In this document: positions 1-14,000 of the stretch, one piece after another
How the letters are laid out: each line of letters begins with the position of its first letter
How positions within the stretch are numbered: position 1 is the first letter of the stretch
Assembly: GCF_921293095.1 (NCBI RefSeq)
Contig: NC_060246.1
Location: forward strand, 92,563,030-92,627,029
Direction of reading: 5' to 3'
Length of the DNA: 64,000 nucleotides
From: Ischnura elegans
Lineage: Eukaryota; Arthropoda; Insecta; Odonata; Coenagrionidae
The notes under the pieces: model-generated
Seen by the model: the letters and a program-made list of their open reading frames with translations, nothing else
What the model was told of the DNA's origin: nothing
Databases searched by the model: none
Made by a program: the position numbers and the translations under genes

Positions 1-61
1 AGTGGGTTTCTTTCGGATCATTTACACACTGCACCATCTTGAAGACATAATCATGGTTGTA
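1..61 (-). CDS. Possible next exon of PDZD8, cut by window edge
   Basis: Directly after an acceptor-like CCCCTGCAG there are 61 bases open in only one frame, YNHDYVFKMVQCVNDPKETH, running off the window. The phase (0) fits exon 20 of PDZD8. I do not recognise the peptide, and it does not resemble the vertebrate PDZD8 tail, so it could instead be an exon of another gene. Confidence 0.35.
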
Positions 62-1850
62 CTGCAGGGGAAAATGGCTTATTACTTTATCATGGTTTCA
101 CAAAATGCATGACAGCAGCAGTTGTTTATATGTACTGGTTTCCTGCTATTCATTACCTACTGTTAAAATCTCTCTCTCATAACTTGCTATGCCCCACCAA
201 ATTGGTCAAAGCAATACAAAATTAATTAAACTAACATGTATAGAAAGCATTCCGTTGTCTGTGACTTTCAAAACAACTGTCTGTGGCCAAAAATATCACT
301 AAAATCAATAGGTACTACCAATAGTCGCACCACTGTACATGGTTTCTATGCTAAAACTTTGCCAAATTCATTCACAGAGTAAAGGATGCTTTTCAAGCTA
401 TCATGCTCATGAATTCAATTGGTGTGATCATTCATCATATAAAACAGTCTTTATATGATCCAGAACGTTCCAACTATGGTTCTAAGCTCAGGAATGGATG
501 GATATGACAATCAGAAATCCAAACCGACCCACCCCTTATTATGATTTACAGGGGTTCATAACTTAACTTCAGTAAATGATAATGTGGTCCGCTCAATTAT
601 TAAATTTGGGTGAGTAGACTCGGGAGACAATATTTAAAAAAAACTATAAAAGCATAATTCTACATATATCACAATTAGTTTCATACTTTACTACATTAAA
701 AACACACTACATACTAAAATTTTTCTCAAACCCAAATCTGGCGTAATGCATGTTTCAATTTTTACACTATATTATCACTGATTTAATCTTCCAAAATAAC
801 TAACTATCAGATATAGATACTCGATAGAGGAGAACAACTCTGGAGAAAGGGTTTCTGTAAATTGAAATACCATTCACCTGCGTTTATCATGAGAGTATGA
901 ATTATTGCCCTTTCCTGTCACAGTACTGTCTCCTGAAATGTATGAAACTTATGCTTAGACGGGTAAAGAGATTGGAACTTACTACGAGGTTATTCCAACA
1001 CAAAAAATTTAACTGCATCTATTATACTGATGCATATGGCCTTATGAAAGGAAAATTAACAGCACATAATAAAAAGATTCATTAAAAAAAAAGAAAATGA
1101 TAATAAGTATAAGCATTAATACACACTGTATGAATGTTGAACTTCTACAGTCCCCTTCACATTTAAGCAAGAAGTGTGAAGGCTTAAGCCTGGTTCACAT
1201 GATCATTTTTTTCCATCCCTTCAGAGCATTAGCTTCAGCAATTGCTGTAATGATGGTAAAAAATAACTGTTTCACGCAATTATTCATGATGGGAAGCCCC
1301 ATCCCTTTCTTAATCATTCAGGAAGTCCATTTTTCTGCTGCTGAAGACATCACCGGCAGCTAATCAGAACATAAGGGCTATAACAGCCATTCTAGCACCA
1401 CCTTTGGGTTTTGATGGATAGTTGTAAGCACTGAGCACACAAGCACATATTGAGTAGTTTAAAAATGGATAAAGAGATTTATGTCTGAATGACTGTGTGA
1501 CTCAGAACACGGTTGAGCGATAGCTTTTTTGGTCTCTGAAAAGTTATCGCAGGAGCCATCACTCAAAGGGATAGAAAAAATGATTGGGAGATTCAAGTTT
1601 TATAATTAAGTAAAATATTGATACAAAATGGTGAAACATGCTTAGAGAAAGCAATTTATATTTAACATTACATACTAAGTCTTTACCAGGATTCATTTAA
1701 TTTTCGACAAACAACTTCACATGCAAAAATAATTCAAAAACTATTAAGATATTTTCAAATTTGGCTGATTGCAATAGCAAAAATTTAAAAGAATACATTT
1801 TTAGAATGTATGTATTTCAAATTAAAAAAAAAACTGGTAACTAGACAAAC
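62..1850. other. Intron or flank left of PDZD8 exon 20
   Basis: An A+T-rich stretch between the donor of exon 20 and the possible exon at the left edge. I see only short open frames without codon structure, no transposon ends and no splice-bounded exon. Confidence 0.5.
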
Positions 1851-2036
1851 CTTAGATTCAATTCTTGCTTCGAGCATTTCCCTTTGTCTTTCCTTTTCTT
1901 CCTCATCCTGCGCATGCTGCAATCCAGAGCATGCATGCAACATCAAAATTGAAAGCACTTGGCCCCGACCACCTTCACGGCCTCCATCTTGTCGGCTTTT
2001 GACTTCTTGATCCATTGCATCTTCAAGCTTTGCAAT
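1851..2036 (-). CDS. PDZD8: PDZD8 coding exon 20: C-terminal coiled coil
   Basis: Codes for residues 1244-1305. IAKLEDAMDQEVKSRQDGGR aligns with the IQKLE..LD.....EI.QE start of the vertebrate coiled coil, and the LSILMLHACSGLQHAQ segment with its conserved LLMIHYRAGIEDIE helix; an EKERQREMLEARIESK helix follows. Acceptor TTCCAG, donor AAG|GTTTGT. Without splicing the frame would end after 21 more hydrophobic residues, which looks like intron read-through. Confidence 0.82.
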
Positions 2037-5000
2037 CTGGAAAAAATTATGCATGTGCATATGGAATTGCAAATCAGTAGACCCCTACCATTAGTCTATT
2101 ATAAAGGACCAACTTTATTATTACCAACAGGTGTGATATTCTCAATGGTGGGATAATTTCTGCAATACCGTCAATATTCAAATTCAAACGCATTTTTTTA
2201 ACTTTTCCCGAAACTGAAGCCTCAAAATTAAGGGGGGACTATATTCAGAGGGGGACTATATTCGAAGAAATACGGTATACACCCATGTCTCGTGTAGCGC
2301 AATTTCGATATAGTGCAAATTCGTTCCTCGGGGAAACATTGCAACGCAGTGTAGCCTAATCAAAAATCTTAAACGCTCTCGTGATAAAACGTGAACTTGC
2401 GCTAAGTACACACGAAATTTCTATCATTTTACGCATATTAATATTATTGCTTGCCTCAAATCTTCTTTTTTGTTTATATATTAATCGAAATCCATTGCTG
2501 TGCAATGGCCAAAAGTATTACTCGTCATTGGGTCCAGATAACCGTCCTACCGAAGTAATTTATCACGTCTCCTTAACAGAATGAGTTAATTTAGATCATT
2601 ATTTAAGCGTGGGGCTAGTGGAAATGAGTTTTTTTTAAGCAATACTGGTTGAGACGTAATTTTTGCCGTCATAGGTTATTGGGCGTTTGACTTCCAGGTA
2701 GAGGGTCTACGCTAAAGCCTTCAAGGTCATCGGTATTCATGGGGGAGAAAGGTGGCCGAGTTGTGAATGAATAGCATCAACATATAAGAGGGTCCCCTAT
2801 AGAGTCTCAAACACAATAGCTTCGTTCCCTCCCCGCAGTCGTAGGCCCTCTGCGTCTCAAGAATACAGTTAAGCAGTAGATGGTGATTTCGATAGAGCCA
2901 TGCAGAGTAAAAACCAAGAGAAAATGGCAAAAAATAGGAATGCGGGTAGAAAAATCAAGAATTTATCAAGAAAAACCATAAACCTAGAAGAGAAATTGAT
3001 ATAGGTCAATTGCTTTGAAAATGGAGAACGTCAAAGCGATTTTGCGCGGAAGTTCAAACGCACGATGCCTTATTCTGAATAAAGACGAAGTTAAAACATC
3101 AGTGACCTCAGCCGCACCAACTTCAACCAAGCGGTCTACACATACGGAAAGTTCATAGTGAATCAGTACAAAAAGACGAGAGTGGTAATCGCTCCGAGAC
3201 ATTTAGTGAAAGCTCCAGTTGGTTCCAGAATATACACGGCAAGCAGGTATTTTCAGTGCAGCGATATCAGGTGAATCTGGAAGTGCTGATAACGCAGTCA
3301 CCACAACATTTTCTGATGAACTCCAAGCTGTGATTGAAAGTGGCTCCTTTCCCCCTGAACTAGTTTTTAGTGTTGACGAGACGATATTCTTTTGGAAAAG
3401 AATGCATTCTCGTTCATTCATTTTCAGGGAAGGAAAACCTGGGTCAGATTTCAAGGCATTTAAAGACTGTTTCACGTACCTGCTATTGCCTTGGAGGACT
3501 TCAAATTAAAATGATTTATCATTCATAAACTCCGCTAGCTATGAAATGGCATTCAAAGTAGCATTTGCCTGTCACTTCGATGAGCGACAAAAGGGCCTGG
3601 GTGACACAATAGTTGTTTTTAGACTGGTTTGAAAAATCGTCAACTGCCGGCAATGCATTACGAACCCCTGAGATAGCAGATGTTAGCCCACCCGCACGAC
3701 AGGAGGGAATTTCAAAAGCACGTAAGAATTTTTTTTAACGTGAATAAAAGTCTTCAAATGCGTGCATACTATCTTTAAAGATGTTTTAAACTATAAGCAT
3801 TTATATAAATAATGTTTCATAAGGCTATTTATGGGAATATATATGTTTTAGAGGAAATTCTATACCCAAGACCTATGCTACCAGGAACGCATCCCTATCT
3901 TCCCAATGTTAAAACGCTCTCGTATAACGCAAATTCGTATAGCGCAAAGACCCCAAGGAACGCATCCCTTGCGCTATACGAGACATGGGTGTATACAATT
4001 TACTAATTTATTTTTTATTATTTTTTTAATTTCCATACCAGCGAAAACAGCTCTATATGGCCTTTTACAGGAGGACTTCACCTCGCCTCCACCAAGGACG
4101 GCTTATAAGTTAAAAGTTACAAGGCTCATTCAATATGCACACAGCATCAAATTAAGGCAAAATTGGGCACACAAATATGCAGAGTAAAATGCACGAAAAC
4201 TGATAATAACATCATGTGTACAGAAAGTTTAATATTCAAGTGAATTCTAGGGAAATAAATTGAACCATTCACACTTCAAGGGTAAAAAGATTTACTACAA
4301 AGTATACGCTAAAATTCCAAAAGGATGACAGATTCCACATCATGTGAAGTTACTGCACAGTTAAAATTATCTTAAAACCACATTATTTATGTTACTTTCC
4401 TAAAGCACTAAGGCACCATGACATTTTCTCACCATTTTTCCGATCTTCTCTCTACGCTTTTTCGGGGAGAGAGAAGAAAAAAGAGACTTTCCAGCTGCTT
4501 TCGCTTCTCCCATGGCAGCTTCTTCATCTTCCCTGGACTGTAGGAGCAGCCGAGGATGCTGTTGTATCAGCTTTTCCATTGCCTCTTGGACTAGTTCACC
4601 TTCATCATCCACTTCTTCCTTGTTAGAAAGCTCTCCGTTTTCATTACCTATGGCATCATTCTGAAAAATACAACATTTTTTCATAATGAAGCTAAGAGTG
4701 ACATCAATGGTAATTTTTGATAAAAAAAAGAAATCATTTTTTATTTACTTTCTCTGAATAGTTGAATTTTCTTCAAAATTTCAAACTTCTATTAACCCTT
4801 AGGGCAGTCGCGCACTAGCGCGACCACGGCCACGACCACGACCTGTGGCACACGACCAGTTTTAGCATTGCAACAAATGGAGCGACTAGCCAAGTGCGAC
4901 TCATTGGTCGAACCCGAGTCGTCCGACCAAAATTTTTGAATTTGGTCGTCCCTGACTCTGCAGTCGTTGCAGCCAGAAATGATACACATTCTAATGGCGC

Positions 5001-8000
5001 ACCGACTCCGACCCGACCATACCGACTGAGCAAGTGGACAGTGAATGTGCTTTGCTATCGTGGGTGTGGTCGTGGTCGCACTAGTGCGTGCCTGCCCTTA
5101 GAGTGCAGGAATATTTTTTTGCAAGCTGACTGCGGCCTTTACCCAAAATTTTTACTGCTACATGGTTATCTTGCACTTAGGCACTTTCTCTCACCGTAAG
5201 GATTGCTAAGGGGCTTAACTCTACCAGACCAGCCCTCATGGCAGGGTGTACCTCTTGCACATGGGGTCTCTTCTGCACTCGTTGGCAGCTAAAATTGTGA
5301 ACTCCCGCAGCCTAAGGGTTAAAAAGGTAACAAATACCAGCAAGTTGCCCCTATGAATAATGGTTGAGCATACAACTTTTCAACTTATTATCGCACATAT
5401 ACAGCAATTTATGAATGACTAGAAGCTCATGATGGCCTAGTTTCCATTAAAACTCACATTAACCACAATTTCTCAATGGCAGAAGGAGAAACTTAAGTTG
5501 GCATAATCTACACTTCAACATATTCCCTGACAGGCCTCAATGGAGTTACAATTGCAAATGCGGAAAACATTTAGTTTAGCATGAGATGCCATGCAGAGTT
5601 TCATTAAACTGCTTATGAAGTCATGTGAGACACCATATGACAGCACGCAGCCGGGATTGTTAAGTTTCAGCACACACATTAAAAATTTGTTTAAATATTA
5701 ATTTTTATAATAATATTATATTTTAGATAAATATAATATCAATAAGACAGATAAGTGAAGCCACAAATTTTAATAAAACCACAGAATTAAAAGTTAAAAT
5801 TGCAAACTCAAAAAGGTTCATTTGCAGCTCGACGAGAGTTTAGATGCTTGAGCATAGGCCATCTAAATTATTGCAAACGCAAATTTTTGCAATTTTAAGT
5901 ATCATGTCAGTACTTATTTCCACTATTTATAGGGCTTTAGGCTTTAATTATAGAGACTTTTTAGCTATTTGGATGTATTTTTTATCATTTTGCTACTTCC
6001 TAGATTTCAAATCACAAATAAGCGTTGTTTTCACCAATTCCCGGATAAAAATTCAAACCCAAGATTAAAAGAATGAATTATTAACAGTGCCGCATTACAT
6101 CAGACTAAAATTCCACATCAAATGAGGTGACAATTGCCATCGGTATGTGAACAATAATGAGTTGTATTTTCTCTTTATGAACAACAGAAAGCCAAAAAGA
6201 ATAATCCAAGAAATGACCTGCCGCTTACTCTGAATAGTTTGAAGAGGACGCATTCAGGGCATAACCCCACAGCTGTTACTGTAGTGTTCTGAGGGCACAA
6301 TCCCTGTGTCCACCAGCGTCCAAGTATGGTAGCATGTCTTTATCAAATTTTCACATGCCGTGGCCTCTTTCAACAAACATACAGTTTTTAAATTTGCTGT
6401 TATTCAAACTCGATTTTTCATGATGACCACCATACGATACACTTTTGCAGTTTCCTTTCTAGTTGTCCCCTGCTGCAACAGCGATACATTTCAGCCCAAC
6501 TTCTTGATGTTTTGCTGTCTAACGGTGGGTTTCGGAAGTCATAATGCCAAACATATGTTTTTGCCAACTAGAATTTTGAAAATTGTAAACATATTCACTC
6601 CTGCTGTTGAGTATGCTAGCGATGGGTTTAATTTGTTTGACACAAATTTTATTCCACAACGACAGGATAGACTGGATCTATAACTGTCATTTTCGGCTAG
6701 AAACACCTGGCCAAAGCTCTAAACTCAAGTAACAAAGAATCACAAGGAACCGAAGTACACAACAGATTTAGCAACAGCTAACAAAAAATGAAAAAATCAA
6801 AATGTATAGAGAGCAGTTAAAATATGATATGAAAGAGGCATTTATTAAGGTTAATATACCACTTGAAAAAAAAAGCATGCATTCAGAGGCTAATCAAATA
6901 CATATTCACATTCAGTAGGTTGCCATTATTTTCCAGATTTAGGAAAAGTTATGAGAAGAGTACGATACGGAGTATTGCAACCTACTATGTGGAAATGTGG
7001 ACACTAGCGAAAGACAAACAGAAAAGACACAAAGAGCTCAAGATGGGAAATGGAAGAAAGTGAAGATGGTGAGATGGATGGAGAGGAAAAACAACTAAAA
7101 AGTGCTTGGCATGGTGTTTAAGGAGAGAAAACTTTTACAGGAGGTGCAGAAGGGAAAGGGTTTGGCTTGAGTAAATACTAACTAGGGAAGGGATGCTGAA
7201 AACTGTGCTAGAGGAAAGAACCAAGGTAAACTAGAAAGGGGTATGATGAAAATAGGATTTACAGATAGAATCTAAGATCATATGTCTTAAAAAATATGAA
7301 TTAAACAGGAAAGTTCAATGTGAGAGAGGGGAAAGCCTAGGGTGATTCACAAAATGTAAACCACCTAAAACCATTAGAATACTTAAAAAATAAAATTGAC
7401 ATTAGGGGCAACCAAACTTGCTTTAGTCTCTAATTCTTAAATAGGGTCCAATATATCTGAGTGGGAACCCTGGAGTGCTACAGACAATGCCCCGAAATGG
7501 TTTGAAAAAAATAATAGGAAATCGCCTTCTCTGAATGGCCAGACTGAAATAGAATTATCACACAGGAAAACTCTGGAAATATTATGGGTCGTACAGAATA
7601 TTTAGTTGAAAAAGTTATTGAGGCATGACACAATACAGAGGATATCAAAAATGCATAATTTTGATAAATAGGAATCACAGTTGTTGAAGTCACCTGCTGC
7701 TTCCATTCAATCGCCATGGGTGCTAAGAATTCCCATTCTTTCCTCCCCAAGAAAGTTAATTTGGTTCCAAACCACAACTCACAGTACCATCATCCATTAT
7801 TTGAGGAAGTGGTGACTTCGGTGAATTTTTCATCCTTAGCTTTTCCCCGTATTTGATTAATAGTGGACTGGTCCTCATATATGATAGAGAAATCACTACA
7901 GGGAATATTACCATGCAAATCCCATGTGTGCAAACAAATTCAGACAAGTTGTCAGCAATGCCAACATAATTTAACACAGGGAGTGTCATTAAGCAGAAAA

Positions 8001-11000
8001 TAAACATTAAGATAGTGGTTTGATCATTTTTTGCACATAAAACACATTAATTCTCTCCTGAAAAGTATAAATCGTGCTTCTATTTTTTTTTTTTTTTTTG
8101 CTTTGTACCAAATTTGCTTCATAGCATTCAAAGATCTCAATACCTTAAACTGATAAAAAATGGAAAGCTATAATATAAAAGGTCCTATCAATGTACATTT
8201 CATGCCCCCTGCAGAGCCAAATGTGAAAATGAGCACTCCCTCCAGAAAGTATAAAAAGATAATTAAATGTAAGTAATTAGCAAGTGAAATAGCACAAGTT
8301 AATAAAAGCCTTTCATGGGAAAAGCCTTTATAGGCTCTGAAGGAAAACACAAGTGCCTCTTCTCGTTTAATAATGGATACTGACCTTATTTCTTAGTTAA
8401 GGGTTGAGGTCAGGATTCCTACTCAATCTACATTATAAAATTTATGGTTTTTTCAAGGTTTTCACAGTCTAAATGTCTTCAAATTCACGGTTTGCGGATA
8501 AACTGTTTTAGGCAGAAATTTTTATCATGAAACAATCATCGACTCATATTAACTAAAAATTTAACAAAAGCGACAGACACCGTGAATGCAAGTGTAGTAA
8601 TCAAAGTGCTATCTCCTCTGATGTCACATATCAGCTCCGGCGAAAGGTTGTGAGTGGGAAAATAGGGGGATGAGGGTGCCAGGGAAGTTAAGAAGAGTCT
8701 GAAGTTTTGCAAGTGTTAATGAACACTTTGGTTACCAGTCTTCCGGCTTTGGTACAGGCTTAACCCTTTCGCTGCTGTTCAATCTCCGAAAACCTACTCC
8801 TCACATGCGGCGAAAATGTTAAAATGCGTTTCCTGGGCCCATGGAGCAGGTACTTCCAGGATGGGTGTGGTACGCCCTCCGAAGGGTCACTAATCCGCGG
8901 CCCTATCCTTGACGAGCTCACCCATGCACAGACCGTCTCTTCGACCCTACCAGCGGGGGGCCTACCTCCCGAAAAGGGACCACTCTGACTGCAATTTGAA
9001 AATCAATCACTCAATCCAATCATCAAATAATGATTGTTTTCATCGCAATCCTGCCAATCAAGCAATCAAGCATGTCTTTTAACCGTGTTTCTACGATGAA
9101 AAATAACGATTTTGTTAACTTTTCTAGAAACGTGGCTGCGGACAACCGGAAAAATGGCCATTTTAGCAAAGTTAACAAAACCGTTATTTTTCATCGCAGA
9201 AACACGGCTCAAAGACGTACTTGATTGCATGATTGGCAGGAGTGCAATGAAAACAATAAGTTTTTGATGATCGTATGGAGTGATTGATTTTCAAATTGCA
9301 GTCAGAGCGGTCACTTTTCGGGAGGTAGGCTGCCTGCTCGTAGGGTCGAGGAGACGGTCCTGCGTGGGTGAGCTGGTCGAGGATAGGGTCGCGGATTAGC
9401 GACCCTTCGAAGTGCTTCGGCAGAAGTGCTGACCGCATGGTAGGGAGGAAGAAAAAGTACGTCCACAGCAGTCTGCCGTTCAGCAGTGAAAGGGTTAAGG
9501 TCAATGTGTCATCATGGCACATGGACAATAATTGAGCTTCAAATATACGTGTGCAGATAAATCCAGAGCCATGTCTGTGCGTGATTGACCTTGAAATATG
9601 ATTGATACATCCATTTTTCTTTTGATCTGTCAACCATGTTGTTCTACGTTCGTAAAATCAAGACAGAGATATTTTGAAGGATATATGACGAAATTCACGG
9701 CTTTTCCCAGGTTTTTTCACGGCATACGAAATTCACGGCTTATTCACGGTTTTAAGGTTTTCAAGGTTGAGTGGGAACCCTGGAGTGCTGTAGACAATGC
9801 CCCGAAATTGTTTGAAAAAAATAATAGGAAATCGCCTTCTCTGAATGGCCAGACTGAAATAGAATGATCACACAGGAAAACTATGGAAATATTATGGGTT
9901 GAACAGAATATTTTGTTGAAAAAGTTATTGAGGCATGACACAATACAGAAGTTCTTAATTGATGAAAGTATGCCAGAAGGGATTGGCTGAGGGGAAGAAG
10001 AGAATTTACTTAATGGTGAACAAAGAGATGTAAGGAACTAATTGAGCTTAAAATGTCATTATATGAGAAAAATGACTTCAAGCTGATACAAACAGAAAAT
10101 ACATATAAATATAAAAACTAGCCCGGATTCCAGAGAAGCCTAAAGACCTCTAGTATTATTCAGATAAGTACGTTTCTGCTTTAACAACCAGAAAAGATAT
10201 GGTGTACACAAATGGTCACATTAACATTAAAAAATTATAATATTTTTTAAAACCAACATATCCATATAATTTGCCACTCAATTTACTTTGATTTTCAAGA
10301 TAGATGACAGCCATGTATCAGACTTTCAAAAAACATCTTAATAGTTTCCACATATCCTCCAAAAAATCCTCAGAAGGCATGAGGTTTTCCAGTTACAGGA
10401 ACTGGCTCCCAACTCTAAATGTGTGATATTCACTCATATGCAGCTCAGTCTGGGAGAGCTCTAACCTTACCAATCTTCAGGTTAAATCACTGAGTGAATG
10501 ATGCTTTCTTGATCTCCATATAATCACAGCAAATGAATACCTACAGGCAACGACTTGGCTATGGAACCCCAGCCCTAAGGATGACCCTAAATAATATGGA
10601 ACCAGAATGAATTTTTTGGGAATTGAAAATTATCATGTCAATGTAAACCATGAAATGATGACCTTCAGGACTGACTTCTTGATTTTTTCGACATATGCCT
10701 TTATTTTTGTGAAATATGGTCCACCATAATCAGGTCTTCCCCTCATACTACAACTCCATAACATTAAGATATGACCCACACATCAAACTTCTGACATCGT
10801 TTTTGCCATTGAAAGTGCATTCGGATAATTAAAATTTTCATTTTCTCTGCCAAAATGTTTTATTTAAGATTTCATATACAGTGAGTCCTCGTTTAACGTT
10901 GTTGATTCGTTCCTGAAAAAGTCGACGTTAAGCGAAACAACGTTAAACGATGCAGTGTTTCCCATAAGAAACAATGTAAAAAATTTAAATAGGTTCCTAG

Positions 11001-14000
11001 CCATGATCCTAACAATCCATTTCTTCGTGAAGAATCCAGAATTTCCCGGGCGAGAATCCAAGGAGGCCAATTACCGGAGCCGTAACTTTAAGCAGACTTC
11101 GTGACCAATCGGGAGACACATGAATCAGGCCAAAATGAAAAAATCTGAATCTGACACTCGGAAGCACGAGGATGAAGGGCGAGTCAATTTTCGTGATGAT
11201 ATGAATTCTTTAACCCGGCGGAAATCTCGTGAAACATTCATTACCGATTATTCACTTCAGCATGATAACGATTCATTCGAAACGAAACGAATTTTCATAA
11301 CGAAAAGGTTGGGAAGAAGGCATTTTTAAATGAAATATAAAAACTAAAAAGAAAGTATTTTAATGGCGAAACAACGATATTTTCAGTAACAGAAGAAATT
11401 TTAATTGTAAAAACTCGACCTGCAAACCTAAAACTCGACCGATCTCTCCAGCAGTTGCACCTTCATCAATTCTTTTAATAATACCAAGTTTTTGTTCTAA
11501 TATCGCCGTTTTTTCTTCACGTCTGAAGAACCACCAGGATAGCCTCTTCTTCGTGGACATTTTTTTCTGTTGGCATCACAAAAATATACGGATAATGGGT
11601 AAATGAGGCGATAATTATTCGCTCAGATGCATATTTAACATACGCTACCCACGCCAACCTTTTCTGTCGAACGAAAATTACCAATCGCATTAATATAGTA
11701 ATATTTACTATACATCAGATGCGCTTGCGTTCTATTCGCCATTCATTTTTTTTTCGCCGCGCATAATTTGAACAACGTTATCGCGAAGCAATAACGACGT
11801 TAAATGATAAAGGGTTTCAATTTTTGGACAACGTTATCGTGAAACAACGTTAAACGGGACGACGTTAAACGAGGACACACTGTAATGCCTTTATCACAAA
11901 CTGGATCTTTATACGGATCATATGCAGATTTTTGGGCCTTTTTTATTCTGCTCCGTGAAGATTTTATTTGCCAAATTCTAAGAGCCTGATACAGCAAACA
12001 GTACAATATTCAGCTTGCTCAAAAATGGAGCAAACACAAAGACATGAAAACTATGCGGATTATCCACTATCTGTGAGTCACCATCCTGATTTCCCGTTTT
12101 CAACCCACTAACCTTCTTTCCTCATTTTATCTCTCTCCGTATTTTGCCCTTTCAATCAAAATGGACCATCATTTATAATACAAAATCCTACGTAAAATGA
12201 ATTCAGTGATAGAGGAAATGACAACAGATTTGAAATTAGTGAGGGAGGGACCTAGGTTACAAGTGTTGAATTACTCCATGTTTAAATAGAATTTTCAGTA
12301 AAAATAATAAAACATTGATAGTTCAAAAAAATAATTTTTCTGCTAAAATGGAAGCAAGCACTTTGAAATTTTAATTGTGTACAGCTTATTATGTATGAGT
12401 AAGTATTATCACATTTTTAATTTGTAGACAGCTCAATGAATATGAATGCTGCACAGTATTCTTATTACTTTTGGATAGTGATTATACTTCATTAATTTCA
12501 TTTTTCATGGCATTCCAAAGTTTAGATAGCTCCCATGGAGCATGCATGCATTATTCATCTAGGTGCTTATTACCTTTTTGTCACTCTTAAAGCTGTACCC
12601 CTAATAATACAACAAGTTATATAGAGGTGTAGAAATTATGTTTTAAGATGCAATATTCCATGAAATGATTAGTTTCTACTTCTATGCATACTCTCTTTCT
12701 TATCTTTTTGCTGATATAACTGTATTTCATCTGAAATTATGTCACAAAGATTGAAAAAAATATCATAGTAAATGCTATTAGCATATAATACAATAAAAGC
12801 CAAACCTCCAAAGAAACCTTAATGGTTGTCTCATCCATAGAGCTATTTGCAATTCCATCAGAATCACTTGTTGTTACGACATCACAAGAGCTATCGCTTT
12901 TCACCTTGGACTTCCTGATAGCTGCTGGGAGATGGAATGGGCTCTCGGCTAAAGAAGTCTAGCAGGAGTATAAAAAAACGAATGGTTGGTACAATTAGGG
13001 ATGAAATAATACATAACTAATAAAGCTCGATTGCTCTGATAAGCAATTAGCAAAAATTTGAATTGGCTCTTAAAGTCATAAGACCAGCTTACTAAAATAA
13101 AAATGAACAGCCAACATTGAAAGCTTAATTGATAAATAAATATTTGTCAATGAACCTTAAATGCACATTTTTTTCTGAATGATACAAAGAGCAACACTAA
13201 AAATGACAACAGTAATGCCTTGCAAGCTGCAATTATAATTGGTACAAATTCTAAATTTAGCTGAAGAAATTCAATTACCATCCTTTCATATGACGCCTTG
13301 CACAGCAATGCAAATTAAAATTAATGATGTAATTATTGATTTAATGAGCCATTTGTGAATTTTGAGCATTAATAAATACAAAATAACCATCGTACCTTAT
13401 TTAGCATCAACCTAAACTCACAGAGCAACCAACTACAACAAAAATCATAGAAAGCTTTCTTACAATACCATTCTAGCCACATCAATATGCTTCAGTGAAA
13501 GCTCTAAATATGTATGTACATCAAAATGGTCAACTGAATGAAATAAAAGCAACATTCTTAGCAATTAAATACATGCTATAAAAATTATATGTGTATCTTA
13601 GGCATCTGTAAAGCATGTAAGGGGAACATGTATCCTGATTCTGCTTTCAATTACCCACTAAGTTGCCTGCACATGATCCACTATATTTCACTCTAGTGTC
13701 AGCTATTTTCTTCCGAAGCTGTGTAAATGTATTGGTACATGCTCCTCACTCTCCAAGTTTTATTCTTAATATGTATTAACTATGTCTCACTGACAGCCAT
13801 ACACTGACTATTCCTATAGCAATAGCAAAATAAATGCCAAGAGTCTGAAATTACCTGTTCAGAAGGAAAGGCCTCATTCTTTTATTCCCCATTGAACAAG
13901 CCAAGTGTTGAACATAAGTTGGCAAAGGGAATAAAAAAAAGTTTTCAATACCAATGAAAATCTGTCTTCACTACGATTTAATAAAGGGCTCCTGGTACAA

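Larger units (their letters stand above)
4661..12817. other. PDZD8 intron 18 (exon 18 to exon 19), repeat-rich
   Basis: An 8.2-kb intron. It holds a piggyBac-like MITE (4796-5318), a direct repeat pair (7460 and 9768), a piggyBac-like foldback (8764-9494) and a Tigger element (10879-11882). From 5330 to 7450, 9960 to 10870 and 11890 to 12817 I see only A+T-rich unannotatable sequence. Confidence 0.7.

Noticed and set aside
9184-9633. 149-codon minus-strand open frame
   Set aside because: It runs along one arm of the piggyBac-like foldback and into flanking sequence; no domain or codon structure.
8411-9782. A complete hAT element bounded by CAGGATTCC...GGAACCCTG
   Set aside because: Inverted ends are suggestive, but the 8-bp flanks GTTGAGGT and GAGTGCTG do not match, and the right flank is shared with the copy at 7460.
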